A stretch of 64,000 nucleotides of DNA from Apostichopus japonicus. Lineage: Eukaryota > Echinodermata > Holothuroidea > Aspidochirotida > Stichopodidae. Below are positions 1 through 11,103 of the stretch, piece by piece. The stretch lies in assembly GCF_037975245.1 (NCBI RefSeq), contig NC_092564.1:4491484-4555483 (forward strand). The letters run 5' to 3'. Within the stretch, counting starts at the first letter, position 1. Each line of letters begins with the position of its first letter. Both the position numbers and the translations under genes were made by a program. Below the pieces are notes generated by a model that was not told the origin of the DNA, made no database searches, and was given only the letters and a program-made list of their open reading frames with translations.

Positions 1-150
1 GTCAGTATTGCTGTGGAGCCTGTGGCATAATCTACCAAATTACCGACCGAATTGGATAAATATAAATCAGTCTGGGAAGTGTGAAGTTTAAGTCTTAAAT
101 GTTTTAAATTGTAATTTTTTCCCCAATATTTATTTCTCTTTTAATTGCAG

Positions 151-1533
151 AACTATTCCGACATTTCTCTGGAAAAGTTATTCAAAAGTGGGTTCTACAA
201 AAGCATTGAGAACAGCCGAAAGGTGAAAGTGAGTCCTCGGAATGCGCTACAAATCGACAGCAATCATCTCCGCAGCTTCTACAATATGCAGAGAGAAATT
301 GAAGATGGAGTGTCGAAAAAGATCGAATCCATCCGAAAGCGAGCCGAAGACATTGACGCCGAACAAGTCGAGAAAGATATGAAACCTAGACTGATAGGAG
401 GAAAGGATAGGAATGGTAAAAAGAGGAAACACATCGGCAAGAAAATGAATCAAACTAGAAACATTAGTAGACCTGTTCTTGAAACGACAGACAGGACACT
501 ACCAAGCAGCTCAAATCAAAAATGGAAGAAATCTAAGGGCGTTATGTCAACGAATGGTCATTTGGGGGAAGTCAAACAGAATAGCTTCGACTCCACGAAC
601 TCTGATCAATCACTCAAAGAGAGGCAGAGAGCTGACAAGGAGACCGAAGAGGAGAAGTCGGAGAGGATTCCGTACAGATTACCAAAGTTACAAATACCAC
701 ACCTGTCGCAGTCGAATAATCTTAGGCAACTCCCCGATAATCCGAGTCCCCGAATCGAAGAGGGTGAGGCGTCCTCGGCGGAAGCCTTTTCTCTTATAAG
801 TTTAGGAGAGGAATCCAACTCTACTCAATCTACTCAAGAAAATCAGGAGCAGCAGACACGACTGCAACATATTAAGGATGAAAGTGATATCGTAACAACT
901 TCTCAACAAAGGACTATGGATGAGAAGACGAGACCCAGAAGAAAGAAATTAAAGAGAGAAGGAACAAATCCACTGGTGGCCGGGAGTCTCGATAGATCGA
1001 GAGGAGGAGTATTTGAACTCGAGACAAATGATACAGCTGATAGACCACACACGCCGGAGATGGAAAGAACAAAAGATGATATTGATAAGGAAGAACTAGC
1101 ATCTGTAGAACAATCTATGTCGGTTGACGACGATAATTTCAGCGATACCCAAGAAGAATACCTTGAACTGGATTTGCAAACAACCATCAAATCAAAGCCC
1201 ATCCCAAAGGTAAAGTGGGACCCGAATAGTCGGTCAGATATCATGAGACGGAAGCTGAATAATTTAATGCGGAAAAGAAGGATGGCCCGGCTAGATAGAA
1301 TACGACTGGGAGAACTTCATGAAGAAGAGACTAGGTTAAAGAATTATTCAGACTATACAAGCAACTCGAGCGAACCTCTAGATATAATGGAAGTCTATCA
1401 ATCTGCACCAGAATTTAGTAAACACGGGAAAATAATACATCCTAACAAAAGGAAAAAGCGAGGGAAACTAAAGGGCAAGGCTAGTACTACAAAATCAACC
1501 TCAAATGCATTTTCTTTTTCATATTTCTCGTAA
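151..1533 (+). CDS. Terminal coding exon of an unrecognised basic, low-complexity protein
   Basis: An open frame of 460 codons plus stop follows a good splice acceptor (pyrimidine-rich tract ending TTGCAG at 145-150). The exon therefore starts at 151 in phase 0, and the upstream exons lie outside the window. The first ~70 residues look ordered and partly helical (start NYSDISLEKLFKSGFYKSI). The rest is rich in Lys, Arg, Ser, Glu and Gln and looks disordered. Basic clusters resembling nuclear localisation signals occur near exon residues 90-105 (KKRKHIGKK), 255-265 (RPRRKKLKRE) and the C-terminus (NKRKKRGKLKGK). An acidic patch (SVDDDNFSDTQEEYLELDL) lies around residue 325. I do not recognise the family. 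A nuclear or nucleolar role is only a guess from composition. The long open frame and clean acceptor make coding likely. Confidence 0.72.
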   Translation, partial: NYSDISLEKLFKSGFYKSIENSRKVKVSPRNALQIDSNHLRSFYNMQREIEDGVSKKIESIRKRAEDIDAEQVEKDMKPRLIGGKDRNGKKRKHIGKKMNQTRNISRPVLETTDRTLPSSSNQKWKKSKGVMSTNGHLGEVKQNSFDSTNSDQSLKERQRADKETEEEKSERIPYRLPKLQIPHLSQSNNLRQLPDNPSPRIEEGEASSAEAFSLISLGEESNSTQSTQENQEQQTRLQHIKDESDIVTTSQQRTMDEKTRPRRKKLKREGTNPLVAGSLDRSRGGVFELETNDTADRPHTPEMERTKDDIDKEELASVEQSMSVDDDNFSDTQEEYLELDLQTTIKSKPIPKVKWDPNSRSDIMRRKLNNLMRKRRMARLDRIRLGELHEEETRLKNYSDYTSNSSEPLDIMEVYQSAPEFSKHGKIIHPNKRKKRGKLKGKASTTKSTSNAFSFSYFS

Positions 1534-1899
1534 CTGCCTGCAGGCTGCAGCCTACCATAACTTCCAATCATCACTACGAAATCTAATATCTTAATACACC
1601 CGAATTGGTCGACTCTCTAGAGTCTTCGATATCCAAACTCGCCTATAAATATAGCTATCGACGGTCACTTTTTTTTATTTGAAAGGTGAAATTGGAGTCT
1701 AGACTTAGGAGTTAATTTATGGTTCGAAACTTCTGTTCGTTACAGTAGGAAGTGATTCCAATATCGAGCTGTGTTATGAACGTACGCTTTGATCTACAGG
1801 CAGCCAATAGGTAAAGATATAACGATCAGAAGGTTGAATTTAAAACGAAGCAAACGAGTCTGTCTCCTTTGAGTTACTTTCACGAAACGTTGGCCTCAT

Positions 1900-1980
1900 A
1901 TTCTGCATTCATATTAATCATTTTACCCTTTGAAGATCCTAGTAGGATCGAAACGCCAGGCCAACTTACTTTTACACATT
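1900..1980 (+). repeat. Dispersed repeat with GATCC..GGATC hairpin, copy 1
   Basis: The stretch contains a near-perfect palindrome, GATCCTAGTAGGATC, followed by GAAACGCCAGGCCAACTTAC. The same motif occurs in reverse orientation near 18420-18475, as GAAGATCCTGCTAGGATCGA on the minus strand followed by AAACGTCTGGCC. Two copies in opposite orientation in one window indicate a dispersed repeat. Its full boundaries were not resolved. Confidence 0.6.
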
Positions 1981-4900
1981 CTATTACACAGGCTCCCTAG
2001 TGGATAAGCAGTTTGCTAACAGTTTTATTGTATTTTCATATGAATCAGTCTTTGAGGTCCGCCCAAGACGACCTCGTTCGTTATCATGTATTGGTTAACC
2101 TCATCCCTGCAGAACCGTTCAGTCTGCAATGGCCTCGTTTGTGTGGTCTAGACAATTTTATAATGGTCACCGAATAGCTTACGGGAATCAACACAAAATT
2201 TCCAATTACAAAAAAAAAAGAAGCTAAACTGTTAATTTATGGATGTTGCCGCAGCGGAGGTAAGGTAGTGGCGACTTCAAATCAGTTTCACATTTGAATA
2301 TCATACGTCTTGTTGTCTATGGGTAGTTACCAAATTATTTAAGTTTTAGTCTGTGGTGAATGGGGGGAGGGTAGGGGTGAGTGGGTATATAAGGTCTTTG
2401 TAGCGGTGGCTCCAATGAATAGTACTACTTGCTAGTCCCAATGATTCAAGCAGCTTTTCATTCATGACTTATTGTACGGTAACGGCATACAAAGAGCAAA
2501 ATGAAAAACGTCACACAGACCTAAATAGCCTTTTCAAGTTTATTTATCTTACCTCAGTAACGATTGTGAGCAGTGATCATATGATTTTAAAAAGAAAAGA
2601 AAAAGTTATCCACAAGAATAAACGAAAATCAGCTGTATACACACACATAGGTGACCGCCGTGTACCGTTATAAAATCTTATACTTAAATAGGTCCTCTAT
2701 TAACTGTAGCAATATCAAATAATAATCAAATATTATAAGCACCGCCAGTGCTGCAGTTTTTAAAATTTACAACTGGTTAGTGTCTCTCTATAAACACGAG
2801 AAACTTCTATAGGACAGCTTTTTTTGTTGCATCTGATGCTTACTGTTGACCCCAAGTGATATCCCACGGCAACGATAAACTGATATTGCATCGCAACAAA
2901 GTCTCCTTTAGTGCAATGCAACAGTGGTTGCATTTAAATATCGTAACCAACATGTAGACCCTAGAAAAGTCTCATCCCACCAGACAAGACAACAATGCCA
3001 CTTAAAAATCGCCACTGCAGATGGAAAAGTAATGAATTCAGATCAAAGGGAAGGTTGGAATTTATAATACTCCGTAGATTATGTCCGCATTTTGAGAAAC
3101 CAGTCACATGGTCTGTTACTGGTTAGGTTTTTGTATTATACATGATTATAAATGTATTATACATGTATTATACATGATTAGCCTATGTTCACTTCTACAC
3201 TAAACATTACCTACATCTCTGATGGAGTGTGAAGAAAAATAAAATCGTTTTCAAACTTCACTTAACTTGTTCGAATCATGGCAACTGTTATGAAATCTTT
3301 TTTTTTTTTTTGAGGTAAGACACGGCTAAACTGGCGTAGATGGTGAGACTTTATACACTGAATAAGTCATGTGATTACAACCAAATTAAAGTGCTCACTT
3401 CCGTGAGAAAAGAAATACACATAAGAAGACATGCACTGTGTGTCATGTTAATGGGGTTTTGCCCCCATAACACTTCGTTTTCAAAGAAGTTGACCAAATT
3501 TGATGGCTATTAATTTTCAGATTTACCAGCTCGTCTTTGAATTACAGCTATAGATGAGAGCTTCTACACGACGTATATTGGTGCAAGGCATCACGTTTAC
3601 AACAAACGTCAAACGCACAAATGTGATTAGATGACATATTAACCTGTGCATTTAACATTAACTTTTAGAGACAGAATTGCAGGAGAATACAAAAAACATG
3701 CAGCGATTCTAACCACACAATGTGTGGCAAATGGCAATGGCTCCAAACAGACAAAAGTGAGGTTTTGTTGATATCTGCTGTAATGTAATCCTGATGACGA
3801 TTCTAGAGTCAAAACTAAGGTCACATTGAAATTCGCATAATCATTCCACTTTTGCTTTACCTTTTCAGTACTTCAATACGATGTAAAAGAGACACCTGTT
3901 TATCACAGAAGGCAAACTACACAGTTAAAAGATCAAAAGACAATTGCAGAACAGGTTGGTAGATTGCCCAACTCCAACGTTCAATTGGATACCCCAGTTC
4001 CTTGTGCACATAGTTGCTTATGCAAGACTCCATCCCTCCCAAAGTGGGCTGAATGTCATAAATGTCCTCCTTTACAGAGTTACATTCATGTAGTCAATGT
4101 TAACCAAACATATCTGGACAATATCCGGTTTTAACACTGCATTGTTCCTGCACTTCCACCACCCTCCCACCCCCTCCCCTGTTCGTTCCACATCGATATT
4201 GATCTTTTATATTTACAATTAGACTCTTCTGGACTTTTATTTGAAAACTTTGAGACTAGATCTGCAATCTGCAAGTAATATCTGACTCATATTAAAAAAA
4301 TAAACTGGAATCCTAAACAAAGCTCAATAAACGTAATGTAAACTAAATTCACATAAATAAGAACAATAAACTTAAATGTACACTTAATCACATGAAGAAA
4401 ACCATTTCCAAAGGCTTGGCAAAAAGTACAGTTCCCTGACAATATCATGGCAAAAACTGACACATACCCACAACACTCATCACAAAGCTTAGGCTAAACA
4501 TTGTATGGAGGTATAGGGATCATTCAATTTATTACAGGGAGCAGCTCTCTCATTGTGTCTTACTGGAAGTTAAAACAATTAGTTTAATTGACATGCTCTG
4601 TACATTATATCACTGGACTCAATTAAAATTAGATACAAACAATGGCATATTTCATACAGCATTGCAATGTCAAAAGCTCTGGAATAGAGGCCTATACATC
4701 TGGGAGAGAGAGACTCACAGAGCAGCCATGGATGCCTTCTGTTGCCTTTCATATTAATTAATATCTTATTGTGGAGAACTATCTTTCAAATGTCTCGTTT
4801 CTTCTTTTCATTTCATTTTTGTCCTTTTTTTCTTCTTGCTTTTGGTTTTTACAATTTCAAAAATAAAAGAAGCAGAAAGATAGATTTAGAAGACAACATT

Positions 4901-6993
4901 TCTTAGTTTTTTTTATCCCATTTACAATGCATTTCCATTCACTCATTTATTAAAAATATTTGAAATTGAATAGGTCACGATCAACTTGTTTTCCAAAGGG
5001 AAGTTTTACTCAGCAGCGTTAGAAAATGTTCAAGAAAATTGACCAGAATGACAATACAGTTTCTATCTCAAAAGTCATTTTAATACTTTTATGTTAATTC
5101 TTAAATTTTCTTTTCACTTGGTTGGAAAAACAATAATACGTCATATCCCTCTCCTCCCATATGTTCTTATCCTTTGCTGCAATTTGTGTCGATAGATCAA
5201 GAAATGATCTTATTTGATATATAATTGCCAAAATTAGGCAATTTTTTTTTATGTTGGCTCACACGGTGGTGAGATTGAATACCTAGAATTTGTTCACGTA
5301 TTAACAATTTGTGCAAACTTGACTTGTAGTGTTTATAGGATATTAATTAAGATGTTTCTTAAGCGTTGTTTTTGTCTTATTTCATGATTACTGCTGGTAT
5401 ATCGGTTTTCTTAAATATTAGAATATTTCCAGCTACACTATTTTACAGTGTTACAATCCATCATACCATTGAAAGATCAATATAATATACAGCCTTAAAT
5501 CGTAGCCATAAATGACTGGTATACTCCTTAATAGGTACAGTAGGAATACACAGAGATATCATGTTATATCCTCAAACCTACTGTACCTACTTACAAACCT
5601 ATCACAATGAACTATCTACTGAATACAGACTCCATGTTAAACTGTTCATTAAGGGTACATGGAGTGGTTATACTGGCATTGTACGTAAAATTATGTCATT
5701 TTTCAGGTAAAAATGGCAGAATAAGTTTATATTCCACTCTAATAAATAATACTGTAATTTGAACTAATAGTGAACTCCTGATAAAGCATTACACCTTTGT
5801 GTAAGTTATTTTTGTGGAGTAATGTCAAGTAAAGACATCAGCCTACTACACAGACTATATGGTGGTTGTAGATCATCACATGCTCAGGCTCAACCTTATC
5901 CATTTCCAGAGCAATCAACTGCTTCATACACCTGTTGCAAAATATAGGGATTCCTAGAGACACAATAACACAGCCAAGGTTGGTTTCACTCTCAAGATAC
6001 ATACCGTGTTCGCCTACTCCAGAAATTTGTTAAACATGAGGTTTGTTCAAACTCAAGGGCAGCTGGTTGCTATGAGCGGTACATTTCAACTGGTAAACTG
6101 GCCTCACCAGGTTTATGGCAATCAATGAAATCATCAGACACATTGCTTACATATGAGTGACTGCTATGCAATGTACCTGTTTATGGTAGGAAAACGTTAC
6201 GTTTTGATATCAAGTTTGATAGCAGACTCTACTAATGAATTGGTTATACAAATACATGCAGTTAAAACAATTTACTCTTGAGATTTTACGAGAGTGCAAC
6301 AGCTCCGTATGAAGAGGTAAAGTATCTTTTATACACTTGTAAAAATGACTGCATTCCAGATAAATGATAGCTCTTGAAAGTAAATACTTCTGATTACATA
6401 TAACCTATCACCTAGATAATAACAGAAATACAAAAGGATTTTATTGGGTAACTAAGAAATAATTTAAAAAAATATTTATTGGATTATGTAATAACTATTG
6501 AAAATGGTTTTTATGATGGTTTGGTAGAAAACAATACACCGGAGAAGCACACAGAGTGACAAACCTGCCTTTTTAATCAATAGCACTCAATTATGCAAAC
6601 AAATTACGACTTTGACATCTACAAACTGTTTGAACTAATGTTTGAACTAATGAAAGTCACATTACTTATATATAGGTCACGAATGATGACTTTGGTTTCA
6701 TGGGGTTAATGTCAGATATTGGCACCAAAAATCCCAAAACTTAGCTCATCTACACAAAAATCATAATCCAGAGGAAAATTTTGTATGTTTCGATCAATGA
6801 AAGCAGAACATATACGAATCATTCTGGTGACATTTGCATTCAATTCGTACGTTGCTTTTCAAGATATTTCAAAATCCTAACCCTAACTTGTCACAGTTTC
6901 TAACATGAAGTGAGCTGGAAGCAACTGGTCAAAGGTCATAAATTGTACACTGAGAGTAAAACCTTTTCTTTACTTTCCATTTAATCATGTTAA

Positions 6994-7350
6994 AGGGTGT
7001 GAAGACTAGCGCACAAAGAAACATCTGATGCTGGTAATCTGACCTAGTTTCGAATGAGGTGTAACAGAAGTGTTAGACACCACCATCGATCCCAGAAAAT
7101 ACACACACAGCTTTCTACCTTCGGTAATTAGACACTAGTGTACAGTCAATACATACAGCTGCGGTCAATACCCACAACACAGTGTACATAGCAGCGATGG
7201 ACATCTCGGGTCCAGATAAAAGATAACAAGGTATCACGTTCACTACTGTCTGCATTTTGTAGCAACAAGAAGAAAACTTTACTTACAAGCAACGGAAAGT
7301 GAACTTTTTTCAGAGGGCGGCACACGGTTTGGGGCGAGTCTTCAATGCCT
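6994..7350 (-). mobile_element. Miniature inverted-repeat element with TTAA target duplication, copy A (357 bp)
   Basis: The element is flanked by TTAA at 6990-6993 and 7351-7354. The ends read AGGGTGTGAAGACT on the left and AGTCTTCAATGCCT on the right, which gives imperfect terminal inverted repeats. A second copy lies in opposite orientation at 54078-54398 and shares most of the interior. This copy has extra sequence near 7055-7100 that copy B lacks. TTAA duplication with ends starting AGG fits a non-autonomous Kolobok-like element; piggyBac-type elements also use TTAA. The minus-strand open frame of 81 codons across it is not a gene. Confidence 0.75.
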
Positions 7351-9239
7351 TTAATGTTTTGACCATTGATGTTGATTGGATAAGGGTACAACTTTGCTTT
7401 AGGGGATGAGATGTTATCAATACCAAAATGACTGTAACAAATTCATTTGTTAATTTATCTCAACTCTTTGAGGTAGTAGAAAATTGGAAAATATAACCAC
7501 TGTGCATCTATGGCATCATGACTTAAGCTTAAAGTTCACTCTTGGCAATAAAAACGTTTAAACTTCAAATGCTGTTATCTTAAAGACTATACGTAGCCAG
7601 TGCAAATTTTGTGAGGATGCTTTGAATATGTTCCTCTATCATTGGCCAAAACAATTTTGACATAGAAAATTCCAGAAAAAATTCCAAAAAAAGGCCAGAT
7701 ATAAACATTTGAGTGTATACCACCACATCAGAGATCTGTCATGTAATAACATGGACATTATGAAAGGGCATACTACTTCAGTATTACTTGCAGGTGAATG
7801 TGTTCAAGCATAGTCTGCACAGAATACACATCACTTGAGAGTCTGGTTTTAAAGACAATATTGCTACAGCATCTCTACAGTAGTAAATGAGCAAAAATAT
7901 AAAAAAGGGCACAAAATAGATATAGTTCATGTGCGTAGGAATCTGGTTTTTAACACACACAAAATTCTCATTTTGAAAAAGGGGGAAAAGGACCCAGATA
8001 AATTTTTTAAAAACTGCAAAATTTTCGAGCCATTTTGTCATGAAAATATTTCTTAACCTGATGGAGAAAGTGGACAACGATGTCTTTTGAGATATTCCAG
8101 GGTCATTTGAAATACCATCGTAATGAATGAACTGAAAGAGTGTTTGTGAACGTCTTCCAGCGGTACCTTGTAGTGTCAACAACCTGTATGCTTGGGAAAT
8201 TAATGGGCTGATTAAATTGGTGCAGTACTGATTCTTATAATATTGTACTATGTAAACATCCCAGCTGGCTGTTTGTTCAACACACAAAGCCATTTTTTTT
8301 TTTTAAATGTCTTGCTATCTGGAAAACTGTTGACATGAGTTCATCTGAAGAGGAAATAAAAAACTGAGGTATTGAGGTAAGAGGTCACAGGTGTGTCTTA
8401 ACAGTTTTTTGAAGTTACATTTATAACTTTGATACGTGATTAAAAATAACGAAAAATAAGAACTCCTCTGAGAGTACTTCAAAATAAATAAAAACAGGAA
8501 TGGATCCTTCATTAGAAATATTCTAGTCATGGAGACAGAAACCATAGCAACTTCAGCAAATCGTTAAAAAAAGGATAAATATCCTGATGTGATATTTTAA
8601 CCAAAGAACAAGAAAACTTTTTTCTTTATCCTTTAAAGTATAATTCATTTTTCTGGTGTTAAGTATATTGAACTGCATTACTGACAGACTGCATCCCAGT
8701 CTTCCAAAGGAGCAATACTAACATGTATTAATCAAGCATAATTAGATTTTGTTGGCACAGATTGATAAAACCTAGCTGAAAATTTTCTAATACTGAATAT
8801 TTTGACAGGAACCGTTGGATATTTTTAGATTCAATTCAAGAATATTTCTGCCATTTAGGCCATGGCAACAGCTGAACACTTAATGAAAAAGATTCCCTCT
8901 GTCTCTCTCTCACACAAAGTTCATTTCAGAGTCACAAATAGAAGTAACAAAGGTTTCCATCTCCATTAATTAATGCCACTCAGAAATATAAATAGCAATA
9001 ACCTGACGCATCTGACCCATTGTCTTAAACTCATAGTATTTACGGTAATTGACCAGGTTTTGTCATCGACATCCAATGGCTTCAATTAACCTCTCTCTAA
9101 CAATTATTATACGTTTTTTTTTCTAATTTTCTAATTATACGTTTAGTCGACAAATGGTTTCATAAATTCATAAATCTAACATCAGTGGTACAGATACTTG
9201 GACCTCTAGTCAAACATACACTGCACATTGAGAGAATTG

Positions 9240-9460
9240 AACCAATCAAAGCACGGTATGGCGGCAACCATATCCGATAATCTTCACTTGCACGTGGCGT
9301 CAGTTTCATCTCATTACAAAATGATTAGTGAAAATGCTATGCTAGTCTCTCATGAGCAAGTTTCATTTGCTAAAGACATTTATATCTCGTCTATTCCATT
9401 TACGCATCCGGTACAAAGCACCTGACGAAGCACATGATAAGGTTTGTTGATGATAACAGG
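9240..9460 (+). repeat. Diverged dispersed repeat, copy 1
   Basis: The segment containing CATTACAAAATGATTAGTGA and, further on, GAAGCACATGATAAGG resembles 12225-12395, which contains CATTACAAAATGATTTGTGA and GAAGCACTTGATACGG in the same order and orientation. The pair looks like an old, diverged dispersed repeat. The boundaries are approximate. It lies in the presumed BMPR2 3' UTR or just beyond it. Confidence 0.4.
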
Positions 9461-9609
9461 TCAGACAAGTGTAACAACACCAAGGTAGCAAAAGAAATTG
9501 TTGATGCACTCCCAAATTTCACATCGGTTTCTTCCTTGGCAGCACGACACTCCCATGACAGTATCAGACATCACTAGTGGATCGCTGAGTTTTTCACTGC
9601 CTCACCCAC

Positions 9610-11103
9610 TCATACCATGGAGACTTGATATTCTTGTTTACCTTCCACCCTGCTGCTGCCATCACTGGTGGTAGGGTCAGCCTGTCCATTCGGCATCAAC
9701 CCTAGTCCTTCCTCCCGTAGATTGTCACGACTGACATTGTTATTAGAGATACTCACTTCCAAGTTTGATTTACCGTGCCTCGGTCTGACCTCGGCATTAT
9801 CTTTCTTGTCGCTCTCGTCTTTGCTCAGTGTTAATTTCTCGTCCAGGATCCTGTAGGGGGTTCCCCGCCTCCTCTCCGTCTTGGACAGAGATTTATTGAT
9901 GTCCTCCGACGAGCTTGACCGTGAACTCCGGCTCGAATCCTCCGACATGGACTGCTCGGTGTCACCGGAGCCCTCCAGGTTCCACGACACCGGTCTGGGT
10001 CGGTTGGACGAGCCCTTGGTGGGTCGCTGTTGTTGTTCTCCACTGGCTTGTTGACCTGGCACCACATGAGTTGCTTGGCAGGGGTTGTCCAAATTTTCCA
10101 GATGTGCTATGCCTGTCTGCACCCTGGTCGACGGGCCGCAATCAGGAATGTACACAGCCATCATCTTCTTTTTCTGAGCATTCGTGTCGGGTGTCAAGGG
10201 AAGACTTGACGGCCTCTTATTTAGGTTTGAGAAGTTCTCCTCTAGGTTAGGATCCTGACGGGGGCTACCGGCAGGCGTGGCCTCACCAGTCACTTGCTCG
10301 TATGATGGGGGCTTGTGTTCAGCTGCCTTGGCAAGTTGCCGCTGTCTGTTAACGTCACTCTTGGGCATGTGGCAGCCCGGTTCCCCGCTGTACCCCTTCT
10401 GCCACGGACGCCTACGTCCCCCCTCACTGGAGAGGTTATCTGTCATCTGATCTCTACTGAGGGGAGGGGGCATCTCATTAATAAGAATACCTTGGCTTGG
10501 GGAGATGGCAGGCTCACTTACACTCGATGAAGCATCCTGTAGGGATTCATTCTCTTCTAGGGCCTGAGTCTTGTTGATCGGGCCGTACTTGAGATCCGTT
10601 GTGAAACGCTCGATACTGTCGTCCGAGTGGTGTATGTTTTTAGGGTCTACCGACTGAGACGCACACGTAAAGTCGATGAGATTCAGTTCAGAGGGAGATG
10701 AGAGACTCGTACTGACTGTGTCTGGAGATAAGAGATGCTGGCGCTCGTTCTTCTCCATCCCACTGCTGCTGCCGCTGAGATCGTACCTCCTTGTCTGGGC
10801 GTCGGAGCCGCCGTACGGTAAAATCTCCTGTCCTTGACGGATGTTCACCTGGTTCCCGAGCATTTTGTTTTCTCTGTTCAGGAACGGTTCCATTTCCTCG
10901 ACGGTTCTCGGTACTGATGTGGTGTTGGTATTCGTGGTCATAGAGAGAGACTGTGTCTGGTTGATAGTTGGAGTCAGCGACCGGTGTTTGTCCCATAGGA
11001 CCATCAACTCAATGATCCTTTCTTCGACACAGAGGGCAGTCAACCTCGCCTCTGCATCATGATCCCAACACTCTTCAATCGTATCTTTCAGCGAACGTAA
11101 GGC
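9610..11103 (-). CDS. BMPR2: BMPR2 coding exon 8 (end of kinase and cytoplasmic tail)
   Basis: The exon starts [20 protein letters not shown], completing the kinase, and then encodes a ~465-residue Ser/Thr/Pro-rich tail ending YQVSMV and TGA at 9612-9610. Tail motifs shared with vertebrate BMPR2 are [12 protein letters not shown], a [14 protein letters not shown] stretch and a TPYRILDEK stretch. Human BMPR2 splits this region over three exons (11-13). The tail exon is visibly more GC-rich than the flanking DNA. Confidence 0.94.
   Translation of the reverse strand, partial: ALRSLKDTIEECWDHDAEARLTALCVEERIIELMVLWDKHRSLTPTINQTQSLSMTTNTNTTSVPRTVEEMEPFLNRENKMLGNQVNIRQGQEILPYGGSDAQTRRYDLSGSSSGMEKNERQHLLSPDTVSTSLSSPSELNLIDFTCASQSVDPKNIHHSDDSIERFTTDLKYGPINKTQALEENESLQDASSSVSEPAISPSQGILINEMPPPLSRDQMTDNLSSEGGRRRPWQKGYSGEPGCHMPKSDVNRQRQLAKAAEHKPPSYEQVTGEATPAGSPRQDPNLEENFSNLNKRPSSLPLTPDTNAQKKKMMAVYIPDCGPSTRVQTGIAHLENLDNPCQATHVVPGQQASGEQQQRPTKGSSNRPRPVSWNLEGSGDTEQSMSEDSSRSSRSSSSEDINKSLSKTERRRGTPYRILDEKLTLSKDESDKKDNAEVRPRHGKSNLEVSISNNNVSRDNLREEGLGLMPNGQADPTTSDGSSRVEGKQEYQVSMV

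Larger units (their letters stand above)
1534..9609. other. Intergenic/3' UTR interval between convergent genes
   Basis: The two flanking genes converge here, so this should contain the 3' UTR of the left gene and that of BMPR2. No open frame has recognisable protein similarity; the longest (7784-8293, minus, 169 codons) looks like chance coding. Seen inside: a dispersed hairpin motif at 1932-1966, a miniature transposon at 6994-7350, several homopolymer A/T runs, and an isolated TATATAA with a G-rich run at about 2360-2392 that I cannot tie to a gene. The poly(A) sites could not be fixed. Confidence 0.6.

Noticed and set aside
2380-2395. TATATAA after a G-rich run, considered as a promoter
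   Set aside because: No gene starts downstream on the plus strand, and a lone TATA word in AT-rich DNA is uninformative.
7784-8293. 169-codon minus-strand open frame
   Set aside because: No recognisable domain and AT-driven composition (Phe/Ile/Tyr-rich). It lies in the presumed BMPR2 3' UTR and probably opens by chance.
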